64,000 bases of DNA from Subdoligranulum variabile. Its GTDB lineage: Bacteria; Bacillota; Clostridia; Oscillospirales; Ruminococcaceae. The first letter of the stretch is position 1, and each line of letters opens with the position of its first letter. This document shows positions 1 to 9,231 of this stretch, in pieces. The notes under the pieces were generated by a model. It was not told the DNA's origin. It saw nothing but the letters and a program-made list of their open reading frames with translations, and ran no database searches. A program made the translations under genes and the position numbers. The DNA is taken from assembly GCF_025152575.1 (NCBI RefSeq), contig NZ_CP102293.1, positions 3,038,001-3,102,000 of the forward strand, in the 5' to 3' direction.

Positions 1-2561
1 ATCCCAACGAGATTCTATTCTATCGTGTCGGCGATTTCTATGAAATGTTCTATGATGATGCCCTGACAGCTTCGCGGGAACTGGAACTGACCTTGACCGG
101 CAAAAACTGCGGCAAAGAAGAGCGGGCCCCGATGTGCGGGGTGCCGTTTCACTCCTATGAAACCTATGTGGCCCGACTTATCGCCAAGGGGTACAAAGTA
201 GCTATCTGTGAGCAGATGGAGGACCCGGCACTGGCCAAGGGTCTGGTCAAACGGGATATTATCCGCGTGGTCACGCCGGGCACGGTCATCGAGAGCAGCA
301 TGCTGGCGGAAGACAAGAACAATTATCTGTGCAGCATCTACTGTAAGCGCCGCCGAGGCCATTGGCGTGCGGGAATCTGTTTTGCAGATATCTCCACAGG
401 CGAAGCGCGTGCCACGGAACTGAACGCTGAGAAGATAGGCGGGGCAATCATTACGGAACTGTGCCGTTATATGCCCAGTGAAATTCTGATCTGCCCGCCG
501 ATGCTGGACTTCAAAGATGTGACGGGCTATATCAAGCAGCATACCAGCGCCTTGGTGGAACTGCGGGAGGAGGCCTGTTATAAGGACGCCCTTTTGGAAT
601 CCACCATGGCCGGGCAATTCGGTCCCGAATGGCGGACCACCCTGGGGTATGACGAAGATGCGCTTGTTCCTTATGCCGTGGCAGCACTCCTTAATTACCT
701 GCAGGAAACGCAGAAGCATGGCCTTGAACGCATCAAGACGGTTGATAACTATGCCGATGCACAGTACATGCGGTTGTCCCCGGTGACTCGTGCCAACCTG
801 GAGTTGACAGAAACGATGCGTGGCCGCGAGAAGCGTGGTACGCTGCTTTGGGTGCTGGACAAGACAGAAACCTCCATGGGCAAGCGATTGCTCCGTTCCT
901 GGATTGAACAGCCGCTGGTGGATGCGGAGGCCATCAATGCTCGGCTGTCGGCGGTTCAGGCACTGTATACCGCCAATATTGCCCGCGCAGATCTGAAAGA
1001 GGCATTATCCCATGTGTTCGATATTGAACGGTTGACGACCCGCATCCTGTATGGATCGGCAACACCCCGTGAAGTCAAGGCTCTGGGAGATACCTGCGCC
1101 CGCCTGCCGGAGGTCAAAACACAGGCGTCCGCCTGCGGAGCACCGTTGCTGACCCAGTTGGCGGATCAGATCGATCCGCTGGATGATTTGCTGCAGAAGA
1201 TTACCACAGCCCTGGTGGATGATCCTCCGGCTACGCTGAAAGACGGGGGAGCCATCCGTGCCGGTTATAACAGCGAAGTGGATGAACTGCGGGACATCAT
1301 GCATGGCGGCAAGGGCTATCTTGCCAATCTCGAAACCAAGCTCCGTGAGGAAACGGGCATTCCTAAGCTGAAGATTGGCTTTAACAAGGTGTTTGGCTAT
1401 TATATTGAAGTCAGTCGTTCCTATACGGATTCGGTGCCGGACAGCTTTACCCGCAAACAGACTCTGACTACCGGTGAGCGTTACATTACTCCGGAACTCA
1501 AGGAACTGGAAAACAAAATTTTGGGTGCGAATGAGCGGCTTTTGGTGCTGGAGCATCAACTGTTTGCGGATCTTCTGTCGGAAATTTCCGCTCAGATTGT
1601 GCGCATTCAGCGCACGGCCCTGGCTGTTGCTCAACTTGACGTTCTGGCCGGGTTTGCAGAGGTTGCTTTGCAAAATAACTATGTTCTGCCAGTGGTGGAT
1701 CAGAGCGGCGTTATCGAAATCAAGGAAGGCCGCCATCCGGTTATCGAACAGATGCTCAAAGGGACACTGTTTGTGCCCAACGATACTCTGCTGGATGAGG
1801 GCGAAAACCGCATGCTTTTGATTACCGGCCCCAATATGGCTGGTAAATCTACCTACATGCGTCAAAACGCGCTGATTGCTCTGATGGCGCAAATCGGCTG
1901 TTTTGTGCCGGCCGCCAGCGCACACATCGGTGTGGTGGATGCGATTTTTACCCGTGTGGGCGCATCGGATGACCTGGCTGCTGGACAGTCCACTTTTATG
2001 GTGGAAATGACCGAGGTGGCAGAAATCCTGCGCCACGCCAGCAAAAACAGCCTGGTGATCCTGGACGAGATTGGCCGTGGAACCTCTACCTTTGATGGTA
2101 TGAGTATTGCGCGGGCTGTGGTGGAGTATATCTGCGACAATATTGGATGCAAGACACTGTTTGCCACCCACTACCACGAGCTCACCAGCATGGACCAGGA
2201 TATCTACGGCGTGAAGAACTACAATATCGCTGTCAAGAAACGCGGGGAAGACATTACTTTCTTGCGCCGGATTGTGGCGGGGCCTGCGGATGACAGTTAT
2301 GGCATTGAGGTGGCGAAGCTGGCGGGACTTCCCTCCAGCGTGACCAAGCGTGCTCACGCCGTGCTGCGCCAGCTGGAGGCCAGCGCACCGGGACGAAACC
2401 AGACGATGCAGCTGGATTTTGAAACGGTGGAAGCCTACAACAATCCGTCGGTCCCCAGCGAAGTGGTGGACAAGCTGCACAGCGTGGACATTGAGACGCT
2501 GACGCCGCTGGAAGCACTGAACTTTCTGTATGAACTGAAAAATGTATTGGATAAAGACTAA
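1..2561 (+). CDS. mutS: DNA mismatch repair protein MutS (5' end outside the window)
   Basis: MutS recognises base mismatches and small loops and recruits MutL. The frame is already open at base 3 and reads into the mismatch-recognition motif GDFYEMFYDD (bases 30–59), whose Phe-Tyr-Glu contacts the mismatch. I estimate only some 20–25 N-terminal residues are missing. An ATG at 45 lies inside this motif and is not the true start. The ABC-type ATPase domain is intact: Walker A GPNMAGKST around 1827–1853 and Walker B with its downstream loop, ILDEIGRGTSTFDG, around 2056–2097, followed by the helix-turn-helix dimerisation tail. Length fits the MutS1 family rather than MutS2, because there is no Smr domain. 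The mutL start follows 15 bases after the stop, so the two are surely co-transcribed. Identification is secure. Confidence 0.98.
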   Translation, partial: PNEILFYRVGDFYEMFYDDALTASRELELTLTGKNCGKEERAPMCGVPFHSYETYVARLIAKGYKVAICEQMEDPALAKGLVKRDIIRVVTPGTVIESSMLAEDKNNYLCSIYCKRRRGHWRAGICFADISTGEARATELNAEKIGGAIITELCRYMPSEILICPPMLDFKDVTGYIKQHTSALVELREEACYKDALLESTMAGQFGPEWRTTLGYDEDALVPYAVAALLNYLQETQKHGLERIKTVDNYADAQYMRLSPVTRANLELTETMRGREKRGTLLWVLDKTETSMGKRLLRSWIEQPLVDAEAINARLSAVQALYTANIARADLKEALSHVFDIERLTTRILYGSATPREVKALGDTCARLPEVKTQASACGAPLLTQLADQIDPLDDLLQKITTALVDDPPATLKDGGAIRAGYNSEVDELRDIMHGGKGYLANLETKLREETGIPKLKIGFNKVFGYYIEVSRSYTDSVPDSFTRKQTLTTGERYITPELKELENKILGANERLLVLEHQLFADLLSEISAQIVRIQRTALAVAQLDVLAGFAEVALQNNYVLPVVDQSGVIEIKEGRHPVIEQMLKGTLFVPNDTLLDEGENRMLLITGPNMAGKSTYMRQNALIALMAQIGCFVPAASAHIGVVDAIFTRVGASDDLAAGQSTFMVEMTEVAEILRHASKNSLVILDEIGRGTSTFDGMSIARAVVEYICDNIGCKTLFATHYHELTSMDQDIYGVKNYNIAVKKRGEDITFLRRIVAGPADDSYGIEVAKLAGLPSSVTKRAHAVLRQLEASAPGRNQTMQLDFETVEAYNNPSVPSEVVDKLHSVDIETLTPLEALNFLYELKNVLDKD

Positions 2562-2576
2562 AGGCAGGTGAATGGC

Positions 2577-4640
2577 ATGGCGGAAATCCGCGTACTGGAC
2601 AAGCACACTGCAGAGTTGATTGCGGCGGGAGAGGTCGTGGAGCGTCCTGCATCGGTTGCAAAGGAATTACTGGAAAATGCCATTGACGCAGGCGCGACAC
2701 AGATTACGCTGTCGGCCACTCGCGGAGGCATCGCACAGCTGCAGATCGTGGATAACGGCAGCGGTATCGAGGCGGAGTATATCGACAAGGCATTTATCCG
2801 CCATGCGACCAGCAAAATTGCATCGGCCGAGGATCTCAATCACATCCATACGCTGGGCTTTCGCGGCGAGGCACTTGCCTCTATTGCCAGTGTGGCCAAG
2901 GTGGAAGTTCTGACCCGTACCGAACAGGATGAGTATGCCTGCTGTTATCGCATTGCGGGCGGAGAACCGCAAGGGACGGAACCGGGGGCACGCCCGGTCG
3001 GCACGACAATTACAGTCAATGAACTGTTCTATAACACACCCGCTCGGATGAAGTTCCTAAAAAAGGATGCCAGCGAGGGAACTTATGTGGCGGAGACAGT
3101 ATTGCATGCCGCTTTATCTCATCCGGAGATCAGCTTTCGCTTTATTCGTGAAGGCAAACAGCAGTTTATGACGCCGGGCGATGGAGAATTGCGCAGTGCC
3201 GTATATGCAGTAATGGGCAGAGAGTTTGCGAGGGACCTGCTGCCGGTGGACGGGGGCAATGGTGTCTACCGCATCACAGGACTGATTACCCCACCGCGCG
3301 CCTGTAGGGCCAGTCGGGGGACGCAGCATTTCTTTGTGAACGGGCGTTATGTAAAAAACCGTACCATGATGGCGGCACTGGAAAACGCTTACAAAGGCAC
3401 CATGATGCAGGGGAAATTTCCCGGGGCGGTGCTGATGCTGGAAATGCCTGCCGACCTGGTGGATGTTAATGTGCATCCGGCCAAGACGGAGATTCGCTTT
3501 GCTCGGGAAAGTGACGTGTTTGACGCGGTGTATCGCGCGGTTCGCACAGCGCTGACCACCCCCGGAAGCGGGGAGTGTCGGTTTGAAATGTCGCATGACA
3601 CATCTGCTCAAAAAGCGGAGGTCCCTGCAAAGCAGCCGTCTTCTCAGGGAACGCCGGCACACCCGCAAGTACCGGAAAAATCCCGGTTTACAACATTGTC
3701 GGCGGCTGAATACCGGGCGCTGAATCGGTTGACTGAACCGGTACCGGCACGTCCGTTGCCGGGCGTTGTTGTATCGGTGGAATCTCCGGCGCCGCATTAT
3801 CAGACGACTCCGGCAAAGCCTTCGGAGGCACCTTTCCGTCCGACAACCCAGCAGGAGGAAGTGCTCGACATTCTGCCGGATTTACCGGAAGAAAAAACAT
3901 CACCTGTAAGTACAGTCTCACAAACGTCTTCGACTCCGATGGGAATCCCCTTGGAAAAAGAACCGGCACCGGTGGAGCCGGAACCGGAGCAGCAGACGAT
4001 GCAGGCATTGAGTGCGCTGCCGCAGGAAACGCAAGAACCGCAGCAGATTACGATGACGCCGCCGTCAGTCCAACCGCTTCGCCTTGTAGGTGAGGTATTC
4101 AAAACCTATATTATTACCGAGCGCGAAGGAGAGCTTTGCCTTATCGACAAACATGCGGCTCATGAGCGTATTTTGTTTGAAAAGCTGGCGAAAGATTATG
4201 GTAATGTGCCCGCACAGATGCTGCTGGTGCCAGTACAGGTCAACCTGACCGCAGCTGAAAAACAGGCCTTGTTGCAGAATTCGGAGATGCTGAATGATGC
4301 TGGTCTGGAGGTGGAAGATTTCGGCGGCTCTACGGTAATGGTACGTGCAGTGCCTGCGGATGTGCAGGTGGATGACGTGGAGGATATGGTTGTGGAGCTG
4401 GCATCTCGCTTTGTGGACGGAAGCCGGGATGCCCTGCGGGAAAAGACCGAATGGGTGCTGCATTCCATCGCCTGCCGTGCGGCCATCAAAGCAGGGGATC
4501 GTACCAGCGATGCCGAAATGCTGGTGCTGGCGCAGAACATTCTGGATGGTTCCATCCCGCCATTCTGTCCGCACGGACGGCCCTGTGTACTGAAGATTAC
4601 CCGGAAGGAGCTGGAAAAGCAGTTTGGACGCCTTGTTTGA
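2577..4640 (+). CDS. mutL: DNA mismatch repair protein MutL with endonuclease domain
   Basis: MutL couples mismatch recognition by MutS to strand incision. The N-terminal GHKL ATPase shows ENAIDAGA, DNGSGI, HATSKI and GFRGEALASI within the first 105 residues. A Pro/Glu-rich linker covers about residues 340–500. The C-terminal domain carries the metal-binding endonuclease motifs: DKHAAHERILFE near 523 (usual form DQHA-x2-E-x4-E, here Gln is Lys), ACRAAIKAGD near 631 and CPHGRP near 662. The protein should therefore nick DNA itself, as in bacteria without MutH. I chose ATG 2577 over GTG 2568 because AGGCAGG (2562–2568) is well placed before 2577 and the family begins at this MAEIRVLD. It overlaps miaA by 17 bases. 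Confidence 0.97.
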   Translation: MAEIRVLDKHTAELIAAGEVVERPASVAKELLENAIDAGATQITLSATRGGIAQLQIVDNGSGIEAEYIDKAFIRHATSKIASAEDLNHIHTLGFRGEALASIASVAKVEVLTRTEQDEYACCYRIAGGEPQGTEPGARPVGTTITVNELFYNTPARMKFLKKDASEGTYVAETVLHAALSHPEISFRFIREGKQQFMTPGDGELRSAVYAVMGREFARDLLPVDGGNGVYRITGLITPPRACRASRGTQHFFVNGRYVKNRTMMAALENAYKGTMMQGKFPGAVLMLEMPADLVDVNVHPAKTEIRFARESDVFDAVYRAVRTALTTPGSGECRFEMSHDTSAQKAEVPAKQPSSQGTPAHPQVPEKSRFTTLSAAEYRALNRLTEPVPARPLPGVVVSVESPAPHYQTTPAKPSEAPFRPTTQQEEVLDILPDLPEEKTSPVSTVSQTSSTPMGIPLEKEPAPVEPEPEQQTMQALSALPQETQEPQQITMTPPSVQPLRLVGEVFKTYIITEREGELCLIDKHAAHERILFEKLAKDYGNVPAQMLLVPVQVNLTAAEKQALLQNSEMLNDAGLEVEDFGGSTVMVRAVPADVQVDDVEDMVVELASRFVDGSRDALREKTEWVLHSIACRAAIKAGDRTSDAEMLVLAQNILDGSIPPFCPHGRPCVLKITRKELEKQFGRLV

Positions 4641-5568
4641 TCGTCCCCGCGTTGTGGCAATCGGGGGCCCCACAGCCACCGGGAAAACGGCGCTTTCTGT
4701 CGGGTTAGCCAAACGGTTCGGCGGGGAGATCATCAATGCTGACTCGATGCAGGTATACCGGGAATTGTCGGTCGGCACGGCAAAAGCTACAGAAGAAGAG
4801 CGCTCCGGAATTCAACATCATCTGCTGGACTTCCTGCCACCAGAAGAGTCTTACAGCGTTGCGGATTTTGTGGAAGCAGCGACCGAACTGATTCCACAGA
4901 TTACGGCTCTTGGGCATCTGCCTCTGGTAGTCGGTGGCACGGGACTGTATATCACCAGTCTCTTGAACGGGATCACCTTTGCCCCGGAACGATCCGATCC
5001 TGCTATTCGAAAAACATTGCAGCAGGAAGCTGAAGAAAAGGGCGCTGGGGAGCTATATGACCGTTTGAAGAAAATCGACCCGGAATATGCTGCCAAAGTA
5101 CATCCCCATAATTTGCCGCGTATCATTCGGGCGTTGGAACTTTTTCAGATCACCGGACGTAGAATGAGTGAACAGCAGCAGAGCTCCAGGCCGGAAATTC
5201 CGCCGTACCGTTCTCTTTGCCTGTGCCTGACCTGTCGTGACCGTGGAACGCTTTACCGCAGAATTGATCAGCGCGTAGACACAATGCTGGAACAGGGCAT
5301 TCTCCCGGAGGCCAAGATGGTCTGGCAACATAAAGGACAGTATCAGACAGCAGCACAGGCCATCGGCTACAAAGAATTTTTCCCTTATTTTGAGGGAACC
5401 CAGTCGTTGGAAGAATGTACAGTGCGGCTTAAGCAGGCAACCAGACAGTACGCCAAGCGGCAGCTTACCTGGTTCCGGCATCAAAACGAAGCGGTGTGGT
5501 TGTATACGGATGAGGAGGATGTCCTGGCGAGGGCCACAGAATTGGTCCATGACTTTTTACAGAACTGA
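4624..5568 (+). CDS. miaA: tRNA dimethylallyltransferase MiaA
   Basis: MiaA transfers a dimethylallyl group to N6 of A37 in tRNAs that read codons beginning with U. The P-loop GGPTATGKT is at residues 14–22, followed by the DSMQVYR substrate motif and the SVGTAKAT segment, all diagnostic. The length of 314 residues is normal. Translation appears to begin at a TTG inside the mutL 3' end, a 17-base overlap that suggests translational coupling. No in-frame ATG exists between this TTG and the P-loop. The mutS-mutL-miaA order is widespread in bacteria. No hfq follows. Confidence 0.96.
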   Translation: MDALFDRPRVVAIGGPTATGKTALSVGLAKRFGGEIINADSMQVYRELSVGTAKATEEERSGIQHHLLDFLPPEESYSVADFVEAATELIPQITALGHLPLVVGGTGLYITSLLNGITFAPERSDPAIRKTLQQEAEEKGAGELYDRLKKIDPEYAAKVHPHNLPRIIRALELFQITGRRMSEQQQSSRPEIPPYRSLCLCLTCRDRGTLYRRIDQRVDTMLEQGILPEAKMVWQHKGQYQTAAQAIGYKEFFPYFEGTQSLEECTVRLKQATRQYAKRQLTWFRHQNEAVWLYTDEEDVLARATELVHDFLQN

Positions 5569-5591
5569 ATGGGAAGGGGGCAGAGGGCTGC

Positions 5592-6818
5592 ATGGAATCT
5601 CCGAAACCACACGCGGCGGGACGCATAGCAAAGGGCGTCAGCATGGCATTGCTGGCGGCCGTTTCTTTGTATGTAATCGTGCAGTGCTTTGTGATCTTCC
5701 ACCAGTCTTATAAAACAGAGACAGCCATTGCTTATACGATGGCAGACAGTGTGACGCTGGACGGTGTTGTTTCCTTTGCCACGGTGCCGGTGGAAGGTAG
5801 CGGCAATCTGGGATATCTTGTACAGGATGGGGAACGTGTCAGCAATGGTACGGTTCTGGCAGAATGCTACACGGATGATACGCAGGGACTTCTGCGGGAG
5901 CGTCTGGACCGCCTGGGACGCACCATCGATCTGCTGAGCAAATCACAGAATTCAACAGGTAGTGACCTTTCCGTTTTGACGAACCAGACACGGCAGGCGT
6001 TATATAATTTGTTGGACAAGCTGGATACAGCTGAATACAGTGGGATTGCGGATGCAGAGGATGATTTTCTGCTTGCCCAGAACAGGCTGCAGGTGAGCAC
6101 AGGGCAGACCGGAGATTTTTCCCAGACGATCCGTTCCTTGCAGACCGAATACGATGAAATCAATGGCCAGCTCAGTTCCCTGCAGACCATTACAGCTTCC
6201 ACCAACGGGTATTTCAGCAGTACGGAGGCAATGTCGCCCATTGTGACAGATCAGGAGACACTGGATAATGCCTCCCCTGCAGAATTGCAGCAGATGCTTG
6301 CGGATGGGTTTCCGGCGTCTGACACTGGTTATGCGGGACAGATCGCCACCGGATTCAGCTGGCGCTTTTATACAGTCTGTGACCTGGAAACGGCAGCGCG
6401 CTTTGATGGCATTACGTCGGTAAAAATCAGCGTGCCGGGAAAGCAGAACACGCCGCTGGCTGCTACACTGGTGGATATGACGCAGGATGAAGAGGCGGGT
6501 GTCGCAAAGCTGACTTTTGAATGTCAGACCATAAACGCGGAAATCCTGAGTTTTGGGCAGGAAACAGCCCAGATCGACATCAAAACCTATGAGGGAATTC
6601 GAATCAACAAAGATGCGTTGCACATTGTGGACGGGGCACGGGGCGTCTATGTGAAGTACGGCAATCTTCAGCGGTTTCTGAAAATCACGACACTGTATGA
6701 AGATGAAAATTATATTCTCATCCCGAACAATGGCGCCATTGGCACTGACAACGAAGTGCGTCTGTATGATGAAATTATTGTTCAGGGAACCAATCTGCAG
6801 GACGGTAAGCTGTTGTAG
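5592..6818 (+). CDS. HlyD/membrane-fusion-like protein, single N-terminal membrane segment
   Basis: This 408-residue protein has a short cytoplasmic N-terminus, one hydrophobic segment at about 17–38, then an extracellular part. A lipoyl/barrel-sandwich-like stretch (GYLVQDGERVSNGTVLAE) is followed by a predicted helical hairpin (about 95–200, rich in Leu/Gln/Ser) and a second beta region ending with a barrel-like IRINKDALH segment. This is the architecture of HlyD-type adaptor proteins. In Clostridia a protein of this kind is recurrently found just upstream of sepF, but its job is not established. No ABC exporter or outer-membrane partner is adjacent, so it may act in the envelope or at the septum rather than in efflux. 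RBS: AAGGGGGCAGAGGG upstream of ATG 5592. It lies 23 bases after miaA. Confidence 0.75.
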   Translation: MESPKPHAAGRIAKGVSMALLAAVSLYVIVQCFVIFHQSYKTETAIAYTMADSVTLDGVVSFATVPVEGSGNLGYLVQDGERVSNGTVLAECYTDDTQGLLRERLDRLGRTIDLLSKSQNSTGSDLSVLTNQTRQALYNLLDKLDTAEYSGIADAEDDFLLAQNRLQVSTGQTGDFSQTIRSLQTEYDEINGQLSSLQTITASTNGYFSSTEAMSPIVTDQETLDNASPAELQQMLADGFPASDTGYAGQIATGFSWRFYTVCDLETAARFDGITSVKISVPGKQNTPLAATLVDMTQDEEAGVAKLTFECQTINAEILSFGQETAQIDIKTYEGIRINKDALHIVDGARGVYVKYGNLQRFLKITTLYEDENYILIPNNGAIGTDNEVRLYDEIIVQGTNLQDGKLL

Positions 6819-6840
6819 CAGAGAAACTGATCGTTTGATA

Positions 6841-6869
6841 TTGACAATCAACATAAAAAAGAAGATAAT
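6841..6869 (+). promoter_or_regulatory. Sigma-A type promoter for the sepF operon
   Basis: TTGACA (6841–6846) and GATAAT (6864–6869) are separated by exactly 17 bases: a perfect -35 box and a one-mismatch -10 box. It sits in the 121-base gap between the HlyD-like gene and sepF, so transcription would start near 6876 and serve the sepF-ylmH-divIVA-ileS block. Confidence 0.85.
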
Positions 6870-6895
6870 GTTTAGTGTATATCGCTGTAACAGTT

Positions 6896-6917
6896 CCCGC
6901 ACTGGGTAAAGTGCGGG
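6896..6917 (+). other. Perfect 8-bp hairpin in the sepF leader
   Basis: CCCGCACT (6896–6903) pairs with AGTGCGGG (6910–6917) around a 6-base loop. It lies about 20 bases into the predicted transcript and just before the AAAGGAG ribosome-binding site (6925–6931). No T-tract follows (TTCGACC), so it is not a standard terminator. It could stabilise the mRNA or be a regulatory structure. Confidence 0.6.
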
Positions 6918-6939
6918 TTCGACCAAAGGAGTAACGACG

Positions 6940-7389
6940 ATGTCTATGTTTGACAGTTTGAAGAGTAAGCTTGGAATCGACCCGGAAGGGGATTCATATA
7001 TCGACGATACCGAGGACGAAATCTTTGCCGGCGGCCAGGGAGCTGCGGCACAGAATTATTCTCAGGCTGAGGTCAAACAGCATAGCAACAAAGTGGTGAA
7101 CATCAATGCGACCACCCAGCTGCAGGTCGTTCTGGTCAAACCGGAACGCTTTGAAGATGCCTCCACGATTGCAGATCAGCTGAATGCCAAACGTACCGTT
7201 GTGCTGAACCTGGAGTCCACTGGCAAGGAAGTTTCCCGCCGCCTGATCGATTTCCTGTCCGGCGTTGCCTATGCCAACAATGGTCAGATCAAACGGGTGG
7301 CAACCAGCACTTTCATCATTACGCCCTACAATGTGGATATTATGGGCGACCTGATTGATGAACTGGAGAATAATGGCGTATTCTTCTGA
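6940..7389 (+). CDS. sepF: Cell division protein SepF
   Basis: SepF binds the inner face of the membrane and the C-terminus of FtsZ, forming arcs that align Z-ring filaments. This 149-residue protein has the family layout: an N-terminal amphipathic start (MSMFDSLKSKLG), an acidic variable linker to about residue 45, and the conserved C-terminal domain containing VVLVKPERFEDAS, the LNAKRTVVLNLE strand and a GVAYANNGQIKRV stretch close to the end. The start has a good AAAGGAG site and its own strong promoter. The gene overlaps ylmH by 17 bases. No ylmE/yggS-type PLP protein precedes it, although many Firmicutes carry one in this cluster. Confidence 0.96.
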   Translation: MSMFDSLKSKLGIDPEGDSYIDDTEDEIFAGGQGAAAQNYSQAEVKQHSNKVVNINATTQLQVVLVKPERFEDASTIADQLNAKRTVVLNLESTGKEVSRRLIDFLSGVAYANNGQIKRVATSTFIITPYNVDIMGDLIDELENNGVFF

Positions 7390-8182
7390 TTCAACGGCGA
7401 CACGGGGCTTTGTACCGCCTCAAAACGATGAAGAACGCCGCCTGATGCGTCGGGTGGAGGAGCTCTGTCGTGTGGCCCAAAACCGTGGCATTCCCCGATA
7501 CACAGGATTTCTGTCGGACCGGGAACAGGTGCTGGCGCAGGCTGCCTGTCATAAGGCGCTTTTTTCAGCAGCTCGCTTTTGGGGCGGTTATGATGAGGCG
7601 GAGCGGAAAGTGTTGTGTCTGGAGCCTCCGGAAGCCTGGCAGGAAGAACCGCTCGCTTATCTTCGCCTTGCGGCGCTGAACGCTGGAGAAGACAAAATGC
7701 CGGGACATCGGGATTATCTCGGGTCCATTCTGGCATTGGGACTTGACCGTGCCTGCCTTGGAGACCTTATTGCGGATCCCCAGGATTCGGCGGTGTTTTA
7801 CGCCATAGTGCTTGCAGATAAGCAAGAGTTTATTGCATCAGAACTGACGAGCGCCGGTCACTGTCCGGTGCGGGCAGAATGCTGTGAACAGCTTCCAGTA
7901 CATGTGGGGCAGGCAACGGAGCGGGCTTTGCGAGAGGCGACAGTCTCTTCACTGCGGGCGGATGCCGTATTGGCGGCGATGATGCATACCTCTCGCACAA
8001 AGGCTGCAGACTATATTGCGGCAGGAAGAGTGGAGATCAACCATCTGCCATTGCGGGCTGCCCATGAGCCTGTATATGCCCGGGATATCTTTACAGTACG
8101 AGGTGTGGGCCGATATCAGCTGGCTGATATTGGCGGTAAAAGCCGGAAAGACCGTATATTCATTTCGTTTTTTCAGTATTGA
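7373..8182 (+). CDS. ylmH: YlmH family S4-domain RNA-binding protein
   Basis: This protein of about 269 residues has the YlmH layout: an alpha/beta N-terminal region (with YTGFLSDREQVLA, typical of the family) and a C-terminal S4 RNA-binding domain, here SSLRADAVLAAMMHTSRTKA to VRGVGRYQL at roughly residues 195–252. YlmH proteins bind RNA and the ribosome and have been linked to rescue of stalled large subunits; that role is transferred from family knowledge. Starts at 7355, 7358 and 7373 are all in frame. I prefer 7373 because GGAG (7365–7368) lies just upstream and the extra residues are not family-like. Its 5' end overlaps sepF, indicating coupling. Confidence 0.85.
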   Translation: MAYSSDSTATRGFVPPQNDEERRLMRRVEELCRVAQNRGIPRYTGFLSDREQVLAQAACHKALFSAARFWGGYDEAERKVLCLEPPEAWQEEPLAYLRLAALNAGEDKMPGHRDYLGSILALGLDRACLGDLIADPQDSAVFYAIVLADKQEFIASELTSAGHCPVRAECCEQLPVHVGQATERALREATVSSLRADAVLAAMMHTSRTKAADYIAAGRVEINHLPLRAAHEPVYARDIFTVRGVGRYQLADIGGKSRKDRIFISFFQY

Positions 8183-8248
8183 GGCGTACAGAAAACGCTC
8201 CCCTTTCCCATAGATTACCACGGAAAGTCCGAAAACAGGAGGAAAATC

Positions 8249-9181
8249 ATGATATCTTCTGAGGATGTCCGCCGCGTAACGTTTGAAAAATCCATGCGTG
8301 GTTATCGCTGCGATGATGTGGACGACTATCTCAAACAGGTTGCGGAAAGTATGGAGGAACTGTCGGCAAAGAACGACGACCTGCAGAAAAAACTGGTAGT
8401 GCTTGCACAGCGTATCGATCAGTATCGTGCGGAGGAGGATACGCTTCGCACTACTATGATCAATGCGCAGCGTCTGGGCGAAAATGTGATCCGTGAGGCC
8501 AAGCAGAAGGCGGCTGAGATTATTCGCGCTGCCAATATGAAGGCGGAAGACAGAGAACAGCGTGCCCGCGATGATGTGGAACTGGCCAAGCAGGAAATTG
8601 TCACGCTCAAAAGCGAAGCGGACAGCTTCAAGCGTTCGCTGATGGAGATGTACCGCAAGCACATCAACCTGATCAGCAAACTGCCGGAATACAAGAAACC
8701 GGAAGAGGAGGAGCCTGCCCCCGCGGCAGCTCCGGCGCAGACCTCTTCGGAATCGGTCCAGACCGCGCCGGCAGAGCCCGCTTATACGGAACCCCCGGTG
8801 CAGCCGGTGCAGACTGCTCCGGTGCAGGAATCCACTGCGCCGCAGGAATCCCGTTACTATGATGCAGGGGAGGGAACGCAGCCTCCTGTGACGGAGGAAC
8901 GGGAAAAGGTGGATACGGTAGAGTTTGCCATCGCGCCCCATCCTGAGGAACCGGAGGAAATCCCCACGCCGGTGCAGTCCGCTCCGCAGCAGGAGGATCT
9001 TCCGTTCCAGCCTGGGGCCGGGTTGTATGATGAACCACCGGCTGAAAAGCCTGCACGGAAGACCAGAAAATCCACTACAGGAAAACGGGCTTCCCGCAAA
9101 ACCAAGGCAGCTGCTGAACCGCAGGAGGAATTGGCTTCTCCCGCGTTTGACAATTTTGAAGGCGTAGACTTTGACAGTTGA
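8249..9181 (+). CDS. divIVA: DivIVA domain protein
   Basis: DivIVA senses negative membrane curvature at poles and septa and recruits division or wall-synthesis partners. The N-terminal signature VRRVTFEKSMRGYRCDDVDDYL (residues about 7–28, quoted only to locate it) includes the Phe and Arg that insert into the membrane, followed by coiled coil to about residue 145. After that comes a long Pro/Glu/Gln-rich low-complexity region (150–275) and a basic Lys/Arg/Thr/Ser-rich stretch near 271–292 before an acidic tail. At 310 residues it is longer than the B. subtilis protein because of this tail. RBS CAGGAGG precedes ATG 8249. The operon position between ylmH and ileS is classical. Confidence 0.93.
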   Translation: MISSEDVRRVTFEKSMRGYRCDDVDDYLKQVAESMEELSAKNDDLQKKLVVLAQRIDQYRAEEDTLRTTMINAQRLGENVIREAKQKAAEIIRAANMKAEDREQRARDDVELAKQEIVTLKSEADSFKRSLMEMYRKHINLISKLPEYKKPEEEEPAPAAAPAQTSSESVQTAPAEPAYTEPPVQPVQTAPVQESTAPQESRYYDAGEGTQPPVTEEREKVDTVEFAIAPHPEEPEEIPTPVQSAPQQEDLPFQPGAGLYDEPPAEKPARKTRKSTTGKRASRKTKAAAEPQEELASPAFDNFEGVDFDS

Positions 9182-9231
9182 GCCTGCATAGGCAGAAAAG
9201 AATTTTTCTAAATAGAGGAGAGTAGGAAATC

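Noticed and set aside
1005..2606. A 533-codon open frame antisense to mutS
   Set aside because: Overlaps the conserved MutS ATPase domain completely and shows no protein-like signature.
9182..9231. T-box riboswitch expected before ileS
   Set aside because: Only 50 bases separate divIVA and ileS, far too short for a T-box.
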